Shown here piece after piece: positions 20,678-32,896 of a DNA stretch of 64,000 nucleotides (positions within the stretch are counted from its first letter, which is position 1; each line of letters starts with the position of its first letter). This DNA is from Rheum nobile. Taxonomy: Eukaryota; Streptophyta; Magnoliopsida; Caryophyllales; Polygonaceae. The notes under the pieces were generated by a model that had not been told where the DNA came from, searched no databases, and saw only the letters and a list, made by a program, of their open reading frames with translations. The stretch spans positions 3,906,001 to 3,970,000 of the forward strand of contig WOAB01000619.1 of the NCBI GenBank assembly GCA_027886185.1, read 5' to 3'. The position numbers and the translations under genes were made by a program.

Positions 20678-23521
20678 TGTAACACCCCTAAATTACCTTA
20701 GAAATATTACCGCCAGTGACCTCAGATCACATATCCAAAATCACCAAAGGCTTTACAGTATTGATCGCAAATACAAAATAATAAGAATAATAATATATTA
20801 AATTCAAAATTTTCATGCAAACGACGTTGCGAAAGATAGCAACTCAATAGTATATCAAATTATCAACGAAAGACTTAATAAATAACAACTCCAATACAGG
20901 ATCTCAACCTTGTTCAAAACAAATGTCAAAAAAACAAAAAGAAAACACAACTGCCTTCAACGTCGTCTTCCCGCGTCTTCAACTTGTGAAGCTTTACCTG
21001 ATGTGCCGTATAGGATGGATGACACTAGCCAACCCCAACCATGCAAGGAAAGAGAAATGGTGATTAGTCTAATGAAAGACTAAACAAGGGCTCAAACAGA
21101 TCGATTCTTGTGATTCTATCCAGTTACTATCATTGTCTCTCAAATAATAGTCGTTAGACGATACATAACTCGGATACTTTCACTGAATCGATAGAAAGAG
21201 ATATGCACCAAGAGAAGACTCCAATGAAATTGAGTCTTATAGGAATATGTATGTTTGTTTGGGAACATTATATTTATCACACAAAGTTTGAAAAATGACT
21301 ACTTGATTATTTGTGTCCTCGATCAACCTCACCGCATAATGCGAATCCAGATTGAAATGGGGACTTACTTTAAACAAGAGTCTGGGTGGGTTCCAGGTTG
21401 TACTTCTCGCCCGAGGGTATATTAATTATGTACAAAACGACAATTATCTTATTTACTTTCAAAACGTGCATTAATGTTATGACTTTTAATTCCACAACAG
21501 ATCTCGCAAGAATGGGTCGAATCCCAAATATTGGTACTAGCTAAGTGCACCACCACTTATATTCGAATAAGGGTAGGTCATGACCAAAAGTATTAGGGCA
21601 ATAATCCTTCTAATACCAAGTTATAAAGATACAGCTAAACCTCACAAGGTAATTAGCGTTCCTACGAATAGTCGTGCTAACTAGCATATAAGTCAAAACC
21701 AAATGTACAACAAATCCACACCAAAGTTCATCTAGCACCCTACAATAATAATATGTATATATGAGGGTCGTTGCTAGCAAATATACAACCTAATAATAAG
21801 GTTCATTTACACACCAATTTAACACACAAGTTTCCTAACATAAAATTAAGAATATTTATCCCAACATATTTAAGACAATAGATTAATTGTCAATTACAAA
21901 AAATATGGAATAAATTGCAAGAGTGAATCACCACTTGCCTTGGATTACGAAGAGCTTGAGCGACGCAATGAAGATGGTTGCTTTCGAAAAGAAAATTAGC
22001 TCCCTGCATTATTTCCATTCCATAAGCGATTCCGAGATGTACCCAAGTCACACAACATAAATAAATTTCAACTCTAATTAAATTTATTCAATAACGACAT
22101 TTGAAGGATACAAATCTTGATTTTTAATTGCATTTATTTAACTCTAAATAAATCAATTTCAAAGTTTTTGAACAGAATGATTATCTATACGATACTAATA
22201 ATCAATTAGTCATATATTTTAAATAATCATAGCATAAATAAATAAATTACTCAACTTGTTTGTCACCTCAAATGACCTAACACATTACCCAATTGTAGTG
22301 TTATTCCTTAACAACATACAATTTAAGATAATATCATAAGATATAATTAATTTAATTTTAATACTTCTATTTTTAAACAAACCAAATATGTATCTAATTA
22401 ACCTCAATTAGCATACATAATCATGATTAATTGGACAAAAACCGAATAGGGGTACGAATTAGCCATTACCGAATTCGTTCGGTTCGTTCTTGTCGACACC
22501 CTCTCGTTGTTTGATTTGTATCTCCATCGTCCGAATTCCAAATGATGCATGCTTGGTGTCTCTAGAAACTAGACTTCAAGACGAAGATATTGGTACAAAC
22601 TCGTAACTAGAAGTGCTCAATTCAAGGAGAAATCGCCTTTGCAAGTGCACGAACGTTTTGTGGACTGCCGAAAACTTAAGGCTTGAAATTGGGTAAATTT
22701 TTTCATTGGGTGAGAGGGTATTTATAAAGGTTTTTAAGCCCTTAAATATAGCTTTCTGACCCTACAAATTTCATCCAAATCCGATCTAAAACGAGATCAA
22801 ATTTTAGATTTTACCGAACTTTTGGAGTTACCGGGTTGTTTAACTTAAAAGATAAAATTCTATCAATCTAAGAGGTTCTAAATCCCGATTGTGATATAAT
22901 TTGGTTTAGGATAAGTATATCTTCAAAGCCCATGAGCCAATTGAAGAAAACAGGGCTAAAAATCGAGCCAAACGTCCATGGATGGAAGCTTGAAGCTCAC
23001 GTGTGGCTTGAGGAAGAAGAAGCTCAAGGCCCCCTTCAACTTTTGCCCAAATTGCACATTTTTGCCCAACTTTCCAAGTTGTGGCAAAAATGCTCATATT
23101 TTACTTTTCAAAAATTATAAAATTTGCCCAAACTTATATATAAACTTACCCAAAGTGTATATATTCTTTCTAAACCAAATTTATGAAAAGTGAAATTTTA
23201 TTTTGAATTAATTCTTACCATTTGAATTAATTCAAGCCTAAGTTGCATATCCTTATAACTTAACCTTATTTAAATACCAATTAACATATTGTTAATCTTA
23301 ATTTAAATATTCTAGGTTAAAATTGATATGACTAACAAGATTATCATTAACATAGTGTTAAGATATTTTTTAAGTGCCCATGACTTACAAAGTAACATAA
23401 TTTTATGGAATAAAAATATATGTTTCACTTTATTCCCTTGGAATAATAAAACAAAAATTCATCCCCTTTAATAAAAGTAAAATTACCTTTATGCTCTTAA
23501 CTAAAAATGAGGGTTATTACA
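20678..23521. mobile_element. Solo LTR, 2844 bp, inserted in Copia-1
   Basis: It begins TGTAACACCCC and ends GGGTTATTACA, giving a TG...CA with imperfect inverted ends, flanked by a perfect 5-bp TAATT (20673-20677 and 23522-23526). Removing it restores the copia pol text. No gag or pol coding is found inside. TGTAACACCC ends are typical of LTRs of chromovirus (Tekay/Del-like) Ty3/gypsy elements, so I infer a solo LTR left after LTR-LTR recombination. The interior is AT-rich, with no long frame that I consider real. Confidence 0.85.
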
Positions 23522-23526
23522 TAATT

Positions 23527-23885
23527 CACATTATCCACAAAGATTAGGTTAGACACACATACCTTTCATACTCCCAAAACTAATCCATTGCTTTTATTTT
23601 CGAAGGTAACGTTACCTCCAGTGTGTTCACAATGTGATATGAACTTTTCTAGCGTACCTAACATGTGATTTAAGCATCCGCTATCTATGAACCAGGTAGA
23701 CGGTCCCACTCTGATATGCAATTAAGGGAGTGGTTTTTATGTACCCAAACCCTCTTAAATCTAGGTATACGACCTTGAAATTCTTCATTCTCAACTAGTC
23801 CTAAGTGTTTCTCCCTCCAAGCACGAGCATTCACCTCATACTTAAGTTTGAGATGAGACTCCATCTTATAGTGGTCTGCTTTACC
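23527..23885 (-). pseudogene. Copia-1 protease and start of pre-integrase
   Basis: On minus near 23695 the frame reads WFIDSGCLNHMLGTLEKF, the copia protease active site (D-S-G). The first bases after the solo LTR give the DNV-NYVDN junction of the pre-integrase. Upstream, VNARAWREKHLGLVENEE and RIPRFKRVWV form the gag-protease linker. It is interrupted by shifts and bounded by the MITE at 23886. Confidence 0.75.
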
Positions 23886-24249
23886 CAATATTCTAAAAGT
23901 CGTTAGGCGGGAGTTGGGCGGTGAGGGGGGGCCTAGCGCCTAGGCGGCTAGGCAGGGCCTAAGCGGATTAAAAATTAATGTGTGATCCATGTAATTATTT
24001 GACTATGTTCTCCCAATTCCATAATGTTTATAAAACTATGTTGGGATGATGTTTGATATTAAGTTATGGGCTTTATTTTTCAAAGTTTTACCCAAAACTA
24101 TATTCTATGCATCCTCCATCTACTAAGATGTTGTTGCTTCCACGACATATGAGTCTTCTTCTTGCCTAGGCGGCCCTAGGCGGGGTCCTAGGCGGTGGAT
24201 GACCGCCTAGCGCCTAGACGGGGCCTAGGCGGGGATTTTTAGAACACTG
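23886..24249. mobile_element. hAT-type MITE, 364 bp
   Basis: Terminal inverted repeats are CAATATTCTAAAAGTCG on the left and CAGTGTTCTAAAAATCC on the right (reverse complement). They are flanked by a perfect 8-bp target duplication GCTTTACC (23878-23885 and 24250-24257), as expected for the hAT superfamily. Both subterminal regions carry repeated ggcctaggcgg/cgcctaggc words, near palindromes that recur about ten times. There is no coding capacity. It splits the second zinc motif of the Copia-1 gag. Confidence 0.9.
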
Positions 24250-26089
24250 GCTTTACCGCAGTGCGAACACACCTTGTGACCTTTGAGATTGACATACTTG
24301 TTTTTTCTCTGGCCATATGGGTTTGTTGTTCTTTCGAACATGGAAATTGATTTTTGAAGGTCCATCACGTTGTGCATGTCTCAACCATATGTGGTATGCC
24401 TTTTGGTTAAAGTACCACACTCTCTCCCCTTCTGTTGAAGTCTTCACACATGCTTATAAAGTACGGGTACATTTCCCATTAGCTGAAGGTAAAGGTACCA
24501 CAACCTTGGTGGGAACGTACTCGTACTCCTTGACTTGTCTGGAAAGATAAACTTTCAGGTGAAGGGTATTAGTACTCTTTCCATGGTCACCATCAACATA
24601 GCCAAGACCAAACCGTGGTTTCACAAATTGTTTCCCATAATCATCTTTATCTTGAGAATCAACATACTCATCTAACCATTCCTTTTTCTTAGAATCTAAG
24701 TCATTACTTATGTTATGAAGGTCGTCAACCATCTTAGCATTACTAGGTTTAAGCACTAACATTTCAATTCAAGCCTAGTAACCACATATTCTATATCAAG
24801 AGAATATTCTTTCATATTCAAGCAAGTATCACAACCTCTTGAGGAAGAAGGTGTTACACCCTCTAACTTAATGACTTTTTCAGACCAAAGCTTGTTGTCC
24901 TCAATCATGTTAGCAATTGTATCACCCTTTTTCTCAATCTCCTCAGAGAGTTTAGAGATTTTGTTACCAAGTTTTCCAATAAGAGAAATTAAATACTCCT
25001 TAGACTTGGTATATAACTTAAAGAGAATTTCAGTATCACTAACCTCTTCTTCAGGTTTTGTACTGTCGTCCATGAGGCAGATGTCCTTTGACAAAGTCTT
25101 AGCCTCTTCATTCGAATCTGATTCTCCCCATGTTGCGACCAATGCCTTCTCACATGGAGTTTCTCTAGCCTCCTCCTTTTGAAGCAGTTCTCCGCGAAGT
25201 AGCCTTTGGCTTGACAGTGATAGCATACGACCTCTTTCCTTTCTCTATTCATCTATGGGCTCCTACTTTGGCCTTTTCCTCGAGTCCACAAATTCTTCAT
25301 AGCTCTCGTGATGAGAGCGACATCCTCATCTGCATCATCATTGTCCTCATCTTCTTGTGCCAAGTCGAAGGCTTTTTCGACTTTGAGGGCTATGTTGTGA
25401 GACTTCTCGGATTCTCTCTTGGCCATCTTCCTCTTGAGTACATTATCGTTACTCACTAACCTTCCAATGAGGTCTTCCAAGGTGATAATCTTTATATCTT
25501 GCCGAGCTTGTAATGTTGTAGCAATAACATCCTAGATTGAGTTCAGACCTTGAAGGAAGTAGTATGCAACCTTCTAATCTGGTAGATTTTCTCCTTGAAA
25601 CTTAAGTTGGCTTATAAGACCTTGAAGCGAGAGTAAAAATCTTCAATCACCTCAGTTTTTCTTGAGAGACATACTCATACTCTTTGAGAAGAGCAAGATT
25701 CTTGTTCTTCTCCACATCATCATTCCTTTGATGAAGTCTTCAAAGGCATCCCAATTCTCCTTTGATGACAAGTACACGAGCACCTTCTTTAGATCTGAGG
25801 GTTGAAGAGTCTGGTGTAGGATCTTCAAGGCCCTATAATTCTTCTCCAATATCTTGTATTCGGTGTTCGTGTAGTCTTCTCTCTTCTTCTAATGGCCATC
25901 TGCGTCCAAAGAGTTTTCTAGACCTCTCTCAATGATCTTCCAGATCTGGTCGTCAAGAGAATACACACGAGTCTCTATTTTCACCTTCCACCAATCATGC
26001 TCGCCTGCCTTCAACACCGGAGGCTTCCAGAATGAGTCACTGATTGAAGTACGTGTATCAATTCTTTCCTGCAAAAGCTAAGAATAAAA
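24250..26089 (-). pseudogene. Copia-1 gag, long form
   Basis: Read on minus: PPVLKAGEHDWWKVKIETRV near 26020 is the start of the copia gag (UBN2-like) domain. EKNYRALKILHQTLQPSDL follows near 25830, then an acidic segment (EKAFDLAQEDEDNDDADED), then the zinc knuckle VVCYHCQAKGYFAENCFKRR near 25210. Some 250 codons of charged, coiled-coil-like sequence follow (GNKISKLSEEIEKKGDTIAN), and a second Cys motif KVCSHCGKADHYKM near 24270, cut by the MITE. Several stops and shifts are present. The two Cys motifs with a coiled coil between them make a gag longer than the usual copia form. Confidence 0.75.
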
Positions 26090-26098
26090 ATCAAGAGC

Positions 26099-26114
26099 CA
26101 AGCTTTGATACCAA
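26099..26114 (-). other. Primer-binding site of Copia-1
   Basis: On minus TGGTATCAAAGCTTGG follows the LTR end by 2 bp. It is a slightly changed form of the initiator-tRNA-Met PBS TGGTATCAGAGC used by most plant copia elements. Confidence 0.85.
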
Positions 26115-26116
26115 TT

Positions 26117-27112
26117 GTTGGATCGTTAGTGCACTAATAAGAAGGTCTAGGACCATCACAGAGAATGCAACGAAAATATAAAGCTTTGCATGGTAATGAC
26201 CTTTTTTCAACGCAACTACTTAGAGTGGAAACTCTGAATTAACCAACAAGTTAATTAGAGAAAAACTACTACTTTCAAGATTCTCGCTTGAAAGGATTTG
26301 GAACAAGTGTACTTATCTTATTGACTTCTTGGGCAATTACAAAAGGCGATCTGGACGTTGACTTCAAAGCTTCCCACTTACGATAAACTATCTTTCCCAC
26401 TCGTACCTTCCTCTCAATTGCCAAGAATCAGTTACACTTGAACTCTCTTTTGTTTAAGCTCTCAAGCTCCCTTTGGTTCAACCTCTATTAGTATGAATTA
26501 GTTTTCTCTAAGGCACTTCTCACCCCTTTTACAAAACTCTCACCCATCTAACGTCGTCTTACACCTAGGATGTCAACTAGAAAACCTAGGAGTGTCATAC
26601 TAGCATCCTTGATTTATTCTTCCTCGTGTGTACCAGCTCCACAAATGGAATTAGTCTTCAGTTGCTTCTTAAGGTCGTCCTCCAATGCTGCCCAGAACAT
26701 TCCCGAAATGGCAAAGTGACAAGCATGCTTTTTGCCTCTTACTGGTACTGCTTGTCTTCTTTTGTCTTCTCTTTTCAGCTTTTGTTCGTGTTTTGTTTGA
26801 CTAGGAAAGATGCACCTAATTGTATTAATCACGTGCTCTTTCCAATCTACCTTGGATCCAAACCCAACTACACAAATATCTTCTTTGACCAAGATGTATT
26901 TGTCTCGATTGTCCCATATTGGCTTTTTGCATCCAGGACTTCTGACTGTATTTGCGTTGCACTCTCTCGATAACTCTATTGATCTTGATCACATTCAGTA
27001 CATGTGACACGTCTTGTAATCTTCTTACAACACTTAACACTAAATAAAACATGGACGTTTGTAACCATCAAAACAAAGAAAGTCGGGAACCCTTACACCT
27101 AGGATTCCAACA
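26117..27112 (-). repeat. 5' LTR of Copia-1
   Basis: 996 bp, starting tgttggatcgttag and ending ggattccaaca on plus, matching 15255-16249. It adjoins the PBS, which makes it the 5' copy in minus orientation. Confidence 0.9.
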
Positions 27113-28296
27113 CTTATTATTTAAATATTATTATTTTACGAAAGTTAGAAAGTAATCTTTTATTGTTTAAATTTTCTTTTTCTTTGATTATCTAGTAAGC
27201 ATTGTTTATTATTTCTCTAACTTTATTGTGTAAGAATGATTTCTCATTGATAATTGGGTCGTTGCCTTGTTTTAGGTCTCTTATTTATCTCTATTATTTT
27301 TATTTTTTGTTTTTATATTGGTGGGTTACTAATTTTGTTATTTTATCTTTTTGTTGTCACGTTATTTTATGTTAGTTGCAAACTTATTGAAACATATTGT
27401 TCAAACCAATAAATACAAATAGAAGCCATCTATTTTCCTATAAGTAACATGATTTGATATATTAGACAAATCCGATAAATGGAGAGATCAAGAAATTTCA
27501 TGGCTAGACAAATCGACATTAAAAAGTACTAAACAATAACACTAATTAGATCTAATATAAAGGGTGATGATAAATACACATGCACTTTGTTTACTAAATA
27601 TACAAACATTAGCCACACATACGTTTCGCGTACTCGTAGAGACCACACGTATGCAACGCAACACGTAGCTATGGATGCACATTGATTTCTATATCGGATA
27701 TTTAAATAACCACTCCCAAAATGAACTACAAAGGCCACACATAGTGTCTGATCATGCATACACTATGTGTGGCCTGTATAAAAAAACACGAGAATGCTAT
27801 GCGTGCTCAATTAGGTTAAATTGAGCCGAATAGTTGCTCTGCTTCCTCCTTCTCTTTTGTTTGAATTATTCTACAAGCGGCGGTGGTGGCGATTCTCTCA
27901 GCTTCTCCTCCGCCTCCAGCAATGTCGATACAAACGTGGTGACACTAGAGTTCTCCGTGGTCGACGTCCTGGAGTAGACTTTGGGTGAGAGCATGGCGAT
28001 ACTAGTGGTCGCCAGCTTGATTGCGGTCGGGGCGGGCAAGAAGCTGACGTTTTTTATGCCCCCGAGACAAATGGTGGCGATTGGTGGGGCTCTCTTGAGG
28101 TATGTATTTTCGATATATGAAATTTTCATTATTAAAAATCTTGTGAATTGTATGATGGTGAAATTGAATTTGTAAATTAGAATTGATAATTACTATGAAT
28201 TTAGAATCAAATTACAATGATTTTAAACTTAATTTAGTTATGATTGCATTTGCATATATATAATAATCTAAAATGAATTTAGTTGTTGAACGAGTG
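27113..28296. other. Unassigned AT-rich interval
   Basis: No recognised element. 27113-27530 is AT-rich. 27590-27780 contains several ccacacatacg/cacacgtatg words and a perfect hairpin. From about 27870 to 28105 it becomes GC-rich and holds one open frame on each strand (minus 28129-27866, 87 codons, including IATICLGGIKNVSFLPAPTA). On plus, a GAG-GTATGT splice-donor-like site follows at about 28100. It could be part of a host exon, but I recognise no product. Confidence 0.4.
27732..27775. repeat. Perfect 16-bp inverted repeat (hairpin)
   Basis: aggccacacatagtgt at 27732-27747 and its exact reverse complement at 27760-27775, separated by a 12-base loop that itself contains tgatca. Confidence 0.95.
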
Positions 28297-28645
28297 TGCA
28301 TTTGCAGGTGCATGATTAAAAGAATCCATCTATACGAGCGTGAAGTAGTGCCGCTTCAACTAGCTCGGGTTTGGCTTTCTATGCGTTCGTGAATGGATAA
28401 GGACACATGGCTAGAATAGTGTCAAGTTAGCACTTGAAGTAGTGTAGAAACTTGTGTGTGTTTGTATCTTCAGGTAGTCAAATGAGTTGATGGGTTCAAT
28501 CCTTTGGACACCCTGATTCTCGATTATTTGGAATGTGTACTACACTAATGTGAAAATTCAATCCTAAGGACATTTTCATTTATGCATGAGTTTGTGTTTG
28601 ATGTATGTATAGTGAATCAAGGATTACACTAAAATGGGGGAGGAA
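28297..28645 (+). repeat. Extra copy of Copia-2 3' UTR and PPT
   Basis: Nearly identical to 32549-32896: both start at tgcattt-gcaggtgcatg and run to the purine tract aatgggggaggaa. In the left copy, unrelated AT-rich DNA lies upstream instead of the pol stop. Confidence 0.85.
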
Positions 28646-29341
28646 TGTTGGTGATTCTAGTGTCATCGGCCATTTAGTATAGTCGGGATTCGCTCAAGAC
28701 TTAAGGAGTTCGTTCGGCACATAACGAGGTTCGGGAGTGCGGAGTGCACACTCGTGTGCGTGGATTCGGACTCGGAGTTACGAAACGTGTCGGGGTTCAA
28801 GAGGCGGACACCGAGAAGGTGTTTTCGGGGGTGCTAAGGGGTGTGCACGGTTTGTGAAAAACCGTGCACATGTGCACAGACCGTGCCAGGGCAGAACAGA
28901 AGCCAGTTTTGGCTTCTGTAAAGCCGCACGGTTTGTGGCACGGTTTTTCACAAACCATGCGGCTTGCCGGTAAGGGAGTTTTGGCGGTTTTTGGCGGGTT
29001 TTTAACTAACTTAACCGCTAAAACTACTTTTTAACATCCTAAACCGACTTATAACTACCCATATTATGTAGATCTATATAAGGGCGGGTTTGGGGCAAGT
29101 CCTGGGTACGCGAGAACTTATGATCTCTCTATATCGAACAAAACCGAAACCTTCAAGTGTTCTCTATTGATTAAGCCTGAATCTTTAGAGGTGTGAGATT
29201 GTCTTATCCCGTATCGAATTTCGTGTAACCCAAGGCAACATTTATAGGGTCGAAATATTGATTTTGGAAAGTGTTCAAAACACGATTCAATTGATATCCA
29301 AGTCAACCGAAGATTGATCAACAAGCAACCCTTGTATAACA
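28646..29341 (+). repeat. Left LTR of Copia-2
   Basis: 696 bp, same length as the right LTR. It has repeated GC-rich words around 28836-28972 (gcacggtttgtg and its reverse complement cacaaaccgtgc, in variants), and a TATA-like tctatataag at about 29072. Confidence 0.85.
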
Positions 29342-29371
29342 TTCAAAATCAATAATTTTCATGGTTGATCA

Positions 29372-29985
29372 ATGGCGGCTGCTTCCGTTCGTGAGATGAC
29401 TTCCAAGTTCAGGAAATTAGAGAAGTTCGAGGGCGTGGACTTCCGGAGATGGCAAAAGAAGATGCAGTTCCTCCTCACGACGCTCAAGGTGGTGTACATT
29501 CTGAGTATGCCGATGCCACTTGCACCGGAGGATCGGGAGAACGAGCCTTTGGAGGAGACAAGGAAGAGGAACAAGTGGGAGAATGACGACTACATATGTC
29601 GTGGCCACATCCTCAACGGTATGTCGGATTTGCTCTTCGATGTCTACCAGAATGTCGAGTCCTCAAAGGAGTTGTGGGATGGGCTGGAGTCCAAATACAT
29701 GGCCGAGGATGCTTCTAGTAAGAAGTTCCTTGTGAGTAATATCAACAATTACAAGATGTCGGATTCGAGGCCGGTTATGGAGCAATACAATGAAGTGCTT
29801 CGTATCCTTGGGCAATTCGCCCAGCACAACATGAAGATGGATGAATCCATCTCGGTGTCGAGCATTATTGACAAGTTGCCACCATCATGGAAGGACTTTA
29901 AACACATGTTGAAACACAAGAAGGAGGAGTTGTCTATTGTGCAACTTGGGAGCCATCTGCGCATAGAGGAAACAAGAAATATTTC
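29372..29985 (+). pseudogene. Copia-2 gag, truncated
   Basis: ATG at 29372, 31 bp after the LTR; a typical PBS is not recognisable between. The frame gives EKFEGVDFRRWQKKMQFLL and later YMAEDASSKKFLVSNINNYK, the copia gag (UBN2-type) fold, then LPPSWKDFKHMLKHKKEEL. At about 29975 (HLRIEETRN) the text jumps to integrase. The gag C-terminus with its zinc knuckle, the whole protease and the integrase N-terminus are missing. The frame stays open into nonsense residues until 30055. Confidence 0.85.
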
Positions 29986-32367
29986 ATCACTTTCATTGAT
30001 GATTATTCACGGTTTTGTTTTGTGTATTTATTGCATGCTAAAGACGAGGCCCTAGATAAATTTAAGGTTTATTAAACCGAGGTTGAATTACAACAAAATG
30101 ACTTGATTAAGAAACTACGCACCGATAGAGGTGGAGAATATTATGATCCTGCGTATTTCCAGTCCATAGGCATTATTCATGAGACTACGGCTCCCTACAC
30201 GCCACAACAAAATGGTGTGTCGGAGAGGAAGAATAGAGTCCTAAAAGAGATGGTTAATTCCATGTTATCCTACTCGGGATTAAGTGACAGATTTTGGGGT
30301 GAAGCCATGTTAACGGCTTGCTATTTATTAAATAGGGTTCCTAACAAAAGGAACAAGGTCACCCCTTATGAACTTTGGTACAAAAAGAAACCAATCTTGA
30401 ATTATATTCGAGTTTAGGGATGTAGGGCGGTCGTTAGACTACCCCAGCCCAAGATTAAAACCTTGGGGGAAAGAGGTATTGATTGCATCTTTATTGGGTA
30501 TGCTGAGCATTCCAAGGCGTATAGGTTCTATGTGATATAGCCTAATGATTCTATTTCGGTTAACACCGTGATTGAGTCAAGAGATGCAATATTTGATGAG
30601 AATCGATTCTCGTCCATACCTAGACCAAAGGATTTGGTTCCTAGTACAAGTGGAACTAAATAAGGAGACAGTTCGGTCGTGCCTTCTAATGAGTCACATA
30701 TGCTCCGTAGGAGCAAGCGAGGGAGGATTGAAAAATATTTCGGTCCAGATTTCCAAGTTTACTTGGTTGAAGGATCTAGAGATGAAGTAAGGTTCCAATA
30801 TTCATATTGTTATCATGTTGATGAGGATCCTAGGACTTTTAATGAGGCAATGAGGTATCAAGATGTTGCATTCTGGAAAGAAGCAATAAATGATGAGATG
30901 GATTCCATCATGGAAAATAACACATGGGTTTTAATGGATCTCCCACCGAGTTGCAAGCCTTTGGGCTGCAAGTGGATCTTCAAAAGGAAGATGAAAGTCG
31001 ATGGTACTATTGACAAGTTTAAGGCTCGATTGGTTATCCAAGGCTTTAGACAAAAGGAAGGTATTGATTATTTCGATACCTATGCTCCGGTTGCTCGGAT
31101 CTCCACCATTAGGTTGTTGATTGCCTTGGCGGCTATTAACGATCTTGTGATTCACCAAATGGATGTTAAAACGGCATTCTTAAATGGTGATTTGGAGGAG
31201 GAGGTGTACATGAAGCAACCTGAAGGGTTTATTATGCCCGGTAATGAGCATAAGGTGTGTAAGTTGGTAAAGTCATTGTATGGACTAAAGCAAGCACCTA
31301 AGCAGTGGCATCAAAAATTTGATGAGGTTGTCTTGTCGAGCGGATTCGAGTTAAATCAATCGGATAAGTGTGTATACAGCAAGTTTGATAAATCCGGTAA
31401 TGGAGTAATCATTTGCTTGTATGTTGATGACATGTTGATCTTTGGTACAGATCAAAAACAAGTGGACCTTACAAAGGCCTTTTTGTCATCAAGCTTTGCT
31501 ATGAAAGACATGGGGGAGGCGGATGTGATCCTTGGTATTAGGATCAAATGTGAGAATAAGGGACTCTCTTTGTCACAATCTCATTACATTGAGAAAGTGC
31601 TTAAGAAGTTCAATTGTGAGACTTGTTCTCCGGTTAGCACTCCTATGGATCCGAGTGTGAAGCTTATGCCCAATTCGGGTAACGCTGTATCACAACTCGA
31701 GTACTCATAAGTGATTGGTTGCTTAATGTATGCCATGACAAGCACAGGGCCAGATATTGCTTATGATGTAGGGAAGTTGAGTAGATATACTAGTAATCCT
31801 AGTACTCATCATTGGCAAGCAATAAGGCGGGTACTCAAATACTTAAAGGGAACCATGAATTATGGTTTGTCATATGTCAGATTTCCTTCGGTTTTAGAAG
31901 GGTATTCGGATGCGAGTTGGATCACTAACATAGAAGATCATTCTTCTACTAGTGGTTGGGTATTCTTGCTTGGGGGAGGTGCCATTTCATGGGCTTCTAA
32001 GAAGCAAACTTGCATTACAAGTTCGACTATGGAATCGGAATTCGTAGCATTGGCCGCTGCCGGTAGAGAGGCGGAATGGCTAAGGAACTTAGTCTACGAG
32101 ATTCCTTTGTGGCCGAAACCGGTGTCACCCATTTCTATCCATTGTGATAGTCAAGCTACTTTGGCTAAGGCCTATAGCCAAGTGTATAATGGTAAGTCGC
32201 GACACTTGGGCGTTAGACATAGCGCAGTACGTGAGTTGATCACTCATGGGGTGATTACTATTGAGTTTGTTCGGTCTCAACAAAATTTGGTGGACCACTT
32301 GACAAAGGGGTTAGCCAGGGACTTGGTGATCAAGTTGGCTATCGGGATGGGTTTAAAGCCCGTTTAA
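29980..32367 (+). pseudogene. Copia-2 integrase, RT and RNase H
   Basis: Integrase starts abruptly inside the core with FITFIDDYSRF in the alternative frame, then LRTDRGGEYYDPAY (Asp) and TAPYTPQQNGVSERKNR (Glu). Stops fall near 30418, 30540 and 30661. RT is in a 343-codon open stretch from 30679 to 31710: KPLGCKWIFKRKMKVDG, DTYAPVARISTIRLLIA, SLYGLKQAPKQWHQKF, and the catalytic LYVDDMLIFG. One TAA at 31708-31710 separates RNase H (31711-32367), which keeps EGYSDASWITN, SSTMESEFVALAA and HCDSQATLAKA. RT and RNase H are the best-preserved parts and their key residues are intact. Confidence 0.9.
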
Positions 32368-32896
32368 AATCTCTAATAGTAGGACACCCAATTCCCCTCT
32401 AATATGACGTTGGAGGCTAAATTCAATGTGGAAAGCCTACACTTAGAGTTTGGAGCACATGTTCATACTTCATCCCAAGGTATGTGCTCGGACCTGCAAG
32501 TAAAGTTAGGTTGAAGATTCTCTTCTTAATGGATGTTTTGAAAAAATGCATTTTGCAGGTGCATGATTAAAAGAATCCATCTATACGAGCGTGAAGTGGT
32601 GCCGCTTCAACTAGCCTGGGTTTGGCTTTGTATGCGTTCGTGAATGGATAAGGACACATGGCTAGAATAGTGTCAAGTTAGCACTTAAAGTAGTGTAGAA
32701 ACTTGTGTGTGTTTGTATCTTCAGGTAGTCAAATGAGTTGATGGGTTCAATCCTTTGGACACCCTGATTCTCGATTATTTGGAATGTGTACTACACTAAT
32801 GTGAAAATTCAATCCTAAGGACATTTTCATTTATGCATGAGTTTGTGTTTGATGTATGTATAGTGAATCAAGGATTACACTAAAATGGGGGAGGAA
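32368..32896 (+). other. Copia-2 3' untranslated region and polypurine tract
   Basis: Non-coding DNA between the RNase H stop and the right LTR, ending in the purine tract aatgggggaggaa (about 32884-32896). Its last 348 bp are the source of the extra copy upstream of the left LTR. Confidence 0.8.

Larger units (their letters stand above)
15255..27112 (-). mobile_element. Copia-1: Ty1/copia element with both LTRs and nested inserts
   Basis: Minus-strand order: 5' LTR 26117-27112, PBS, long gag with two zinc motifs, protease, integrase, RT, RNase H, a spacer with an extra ORF, polypurine tract, 3' LTR 15255-16249. Each LTR begins TGTTGGATC and ends ATTCCAACA on plus. The flanks ccttg (15250-15254) and cttat (27113-27117) do not form a clean target duplication, so a later rearrangement of one flank is possible. 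A solo LTR and a MITE are inserted in it. The long gag with a coiled-coil region and the extra ORF after pol suggest a Sirevirus-like lineage; that is inference. Confidence 0.85.

Noticed and set aside
15250..27117. Target duplication for Copia-1
   Set aside because: The flanking 5-mers ccttg and cttat do not match, so none is claimed.
27866..28129. 87-codon minus-strand frame as a host gene
   Set aside because: The composition is suggestive, but no domain or homologue is recognised and the opposite strand has a splice-donor-like site; left as unassigned.
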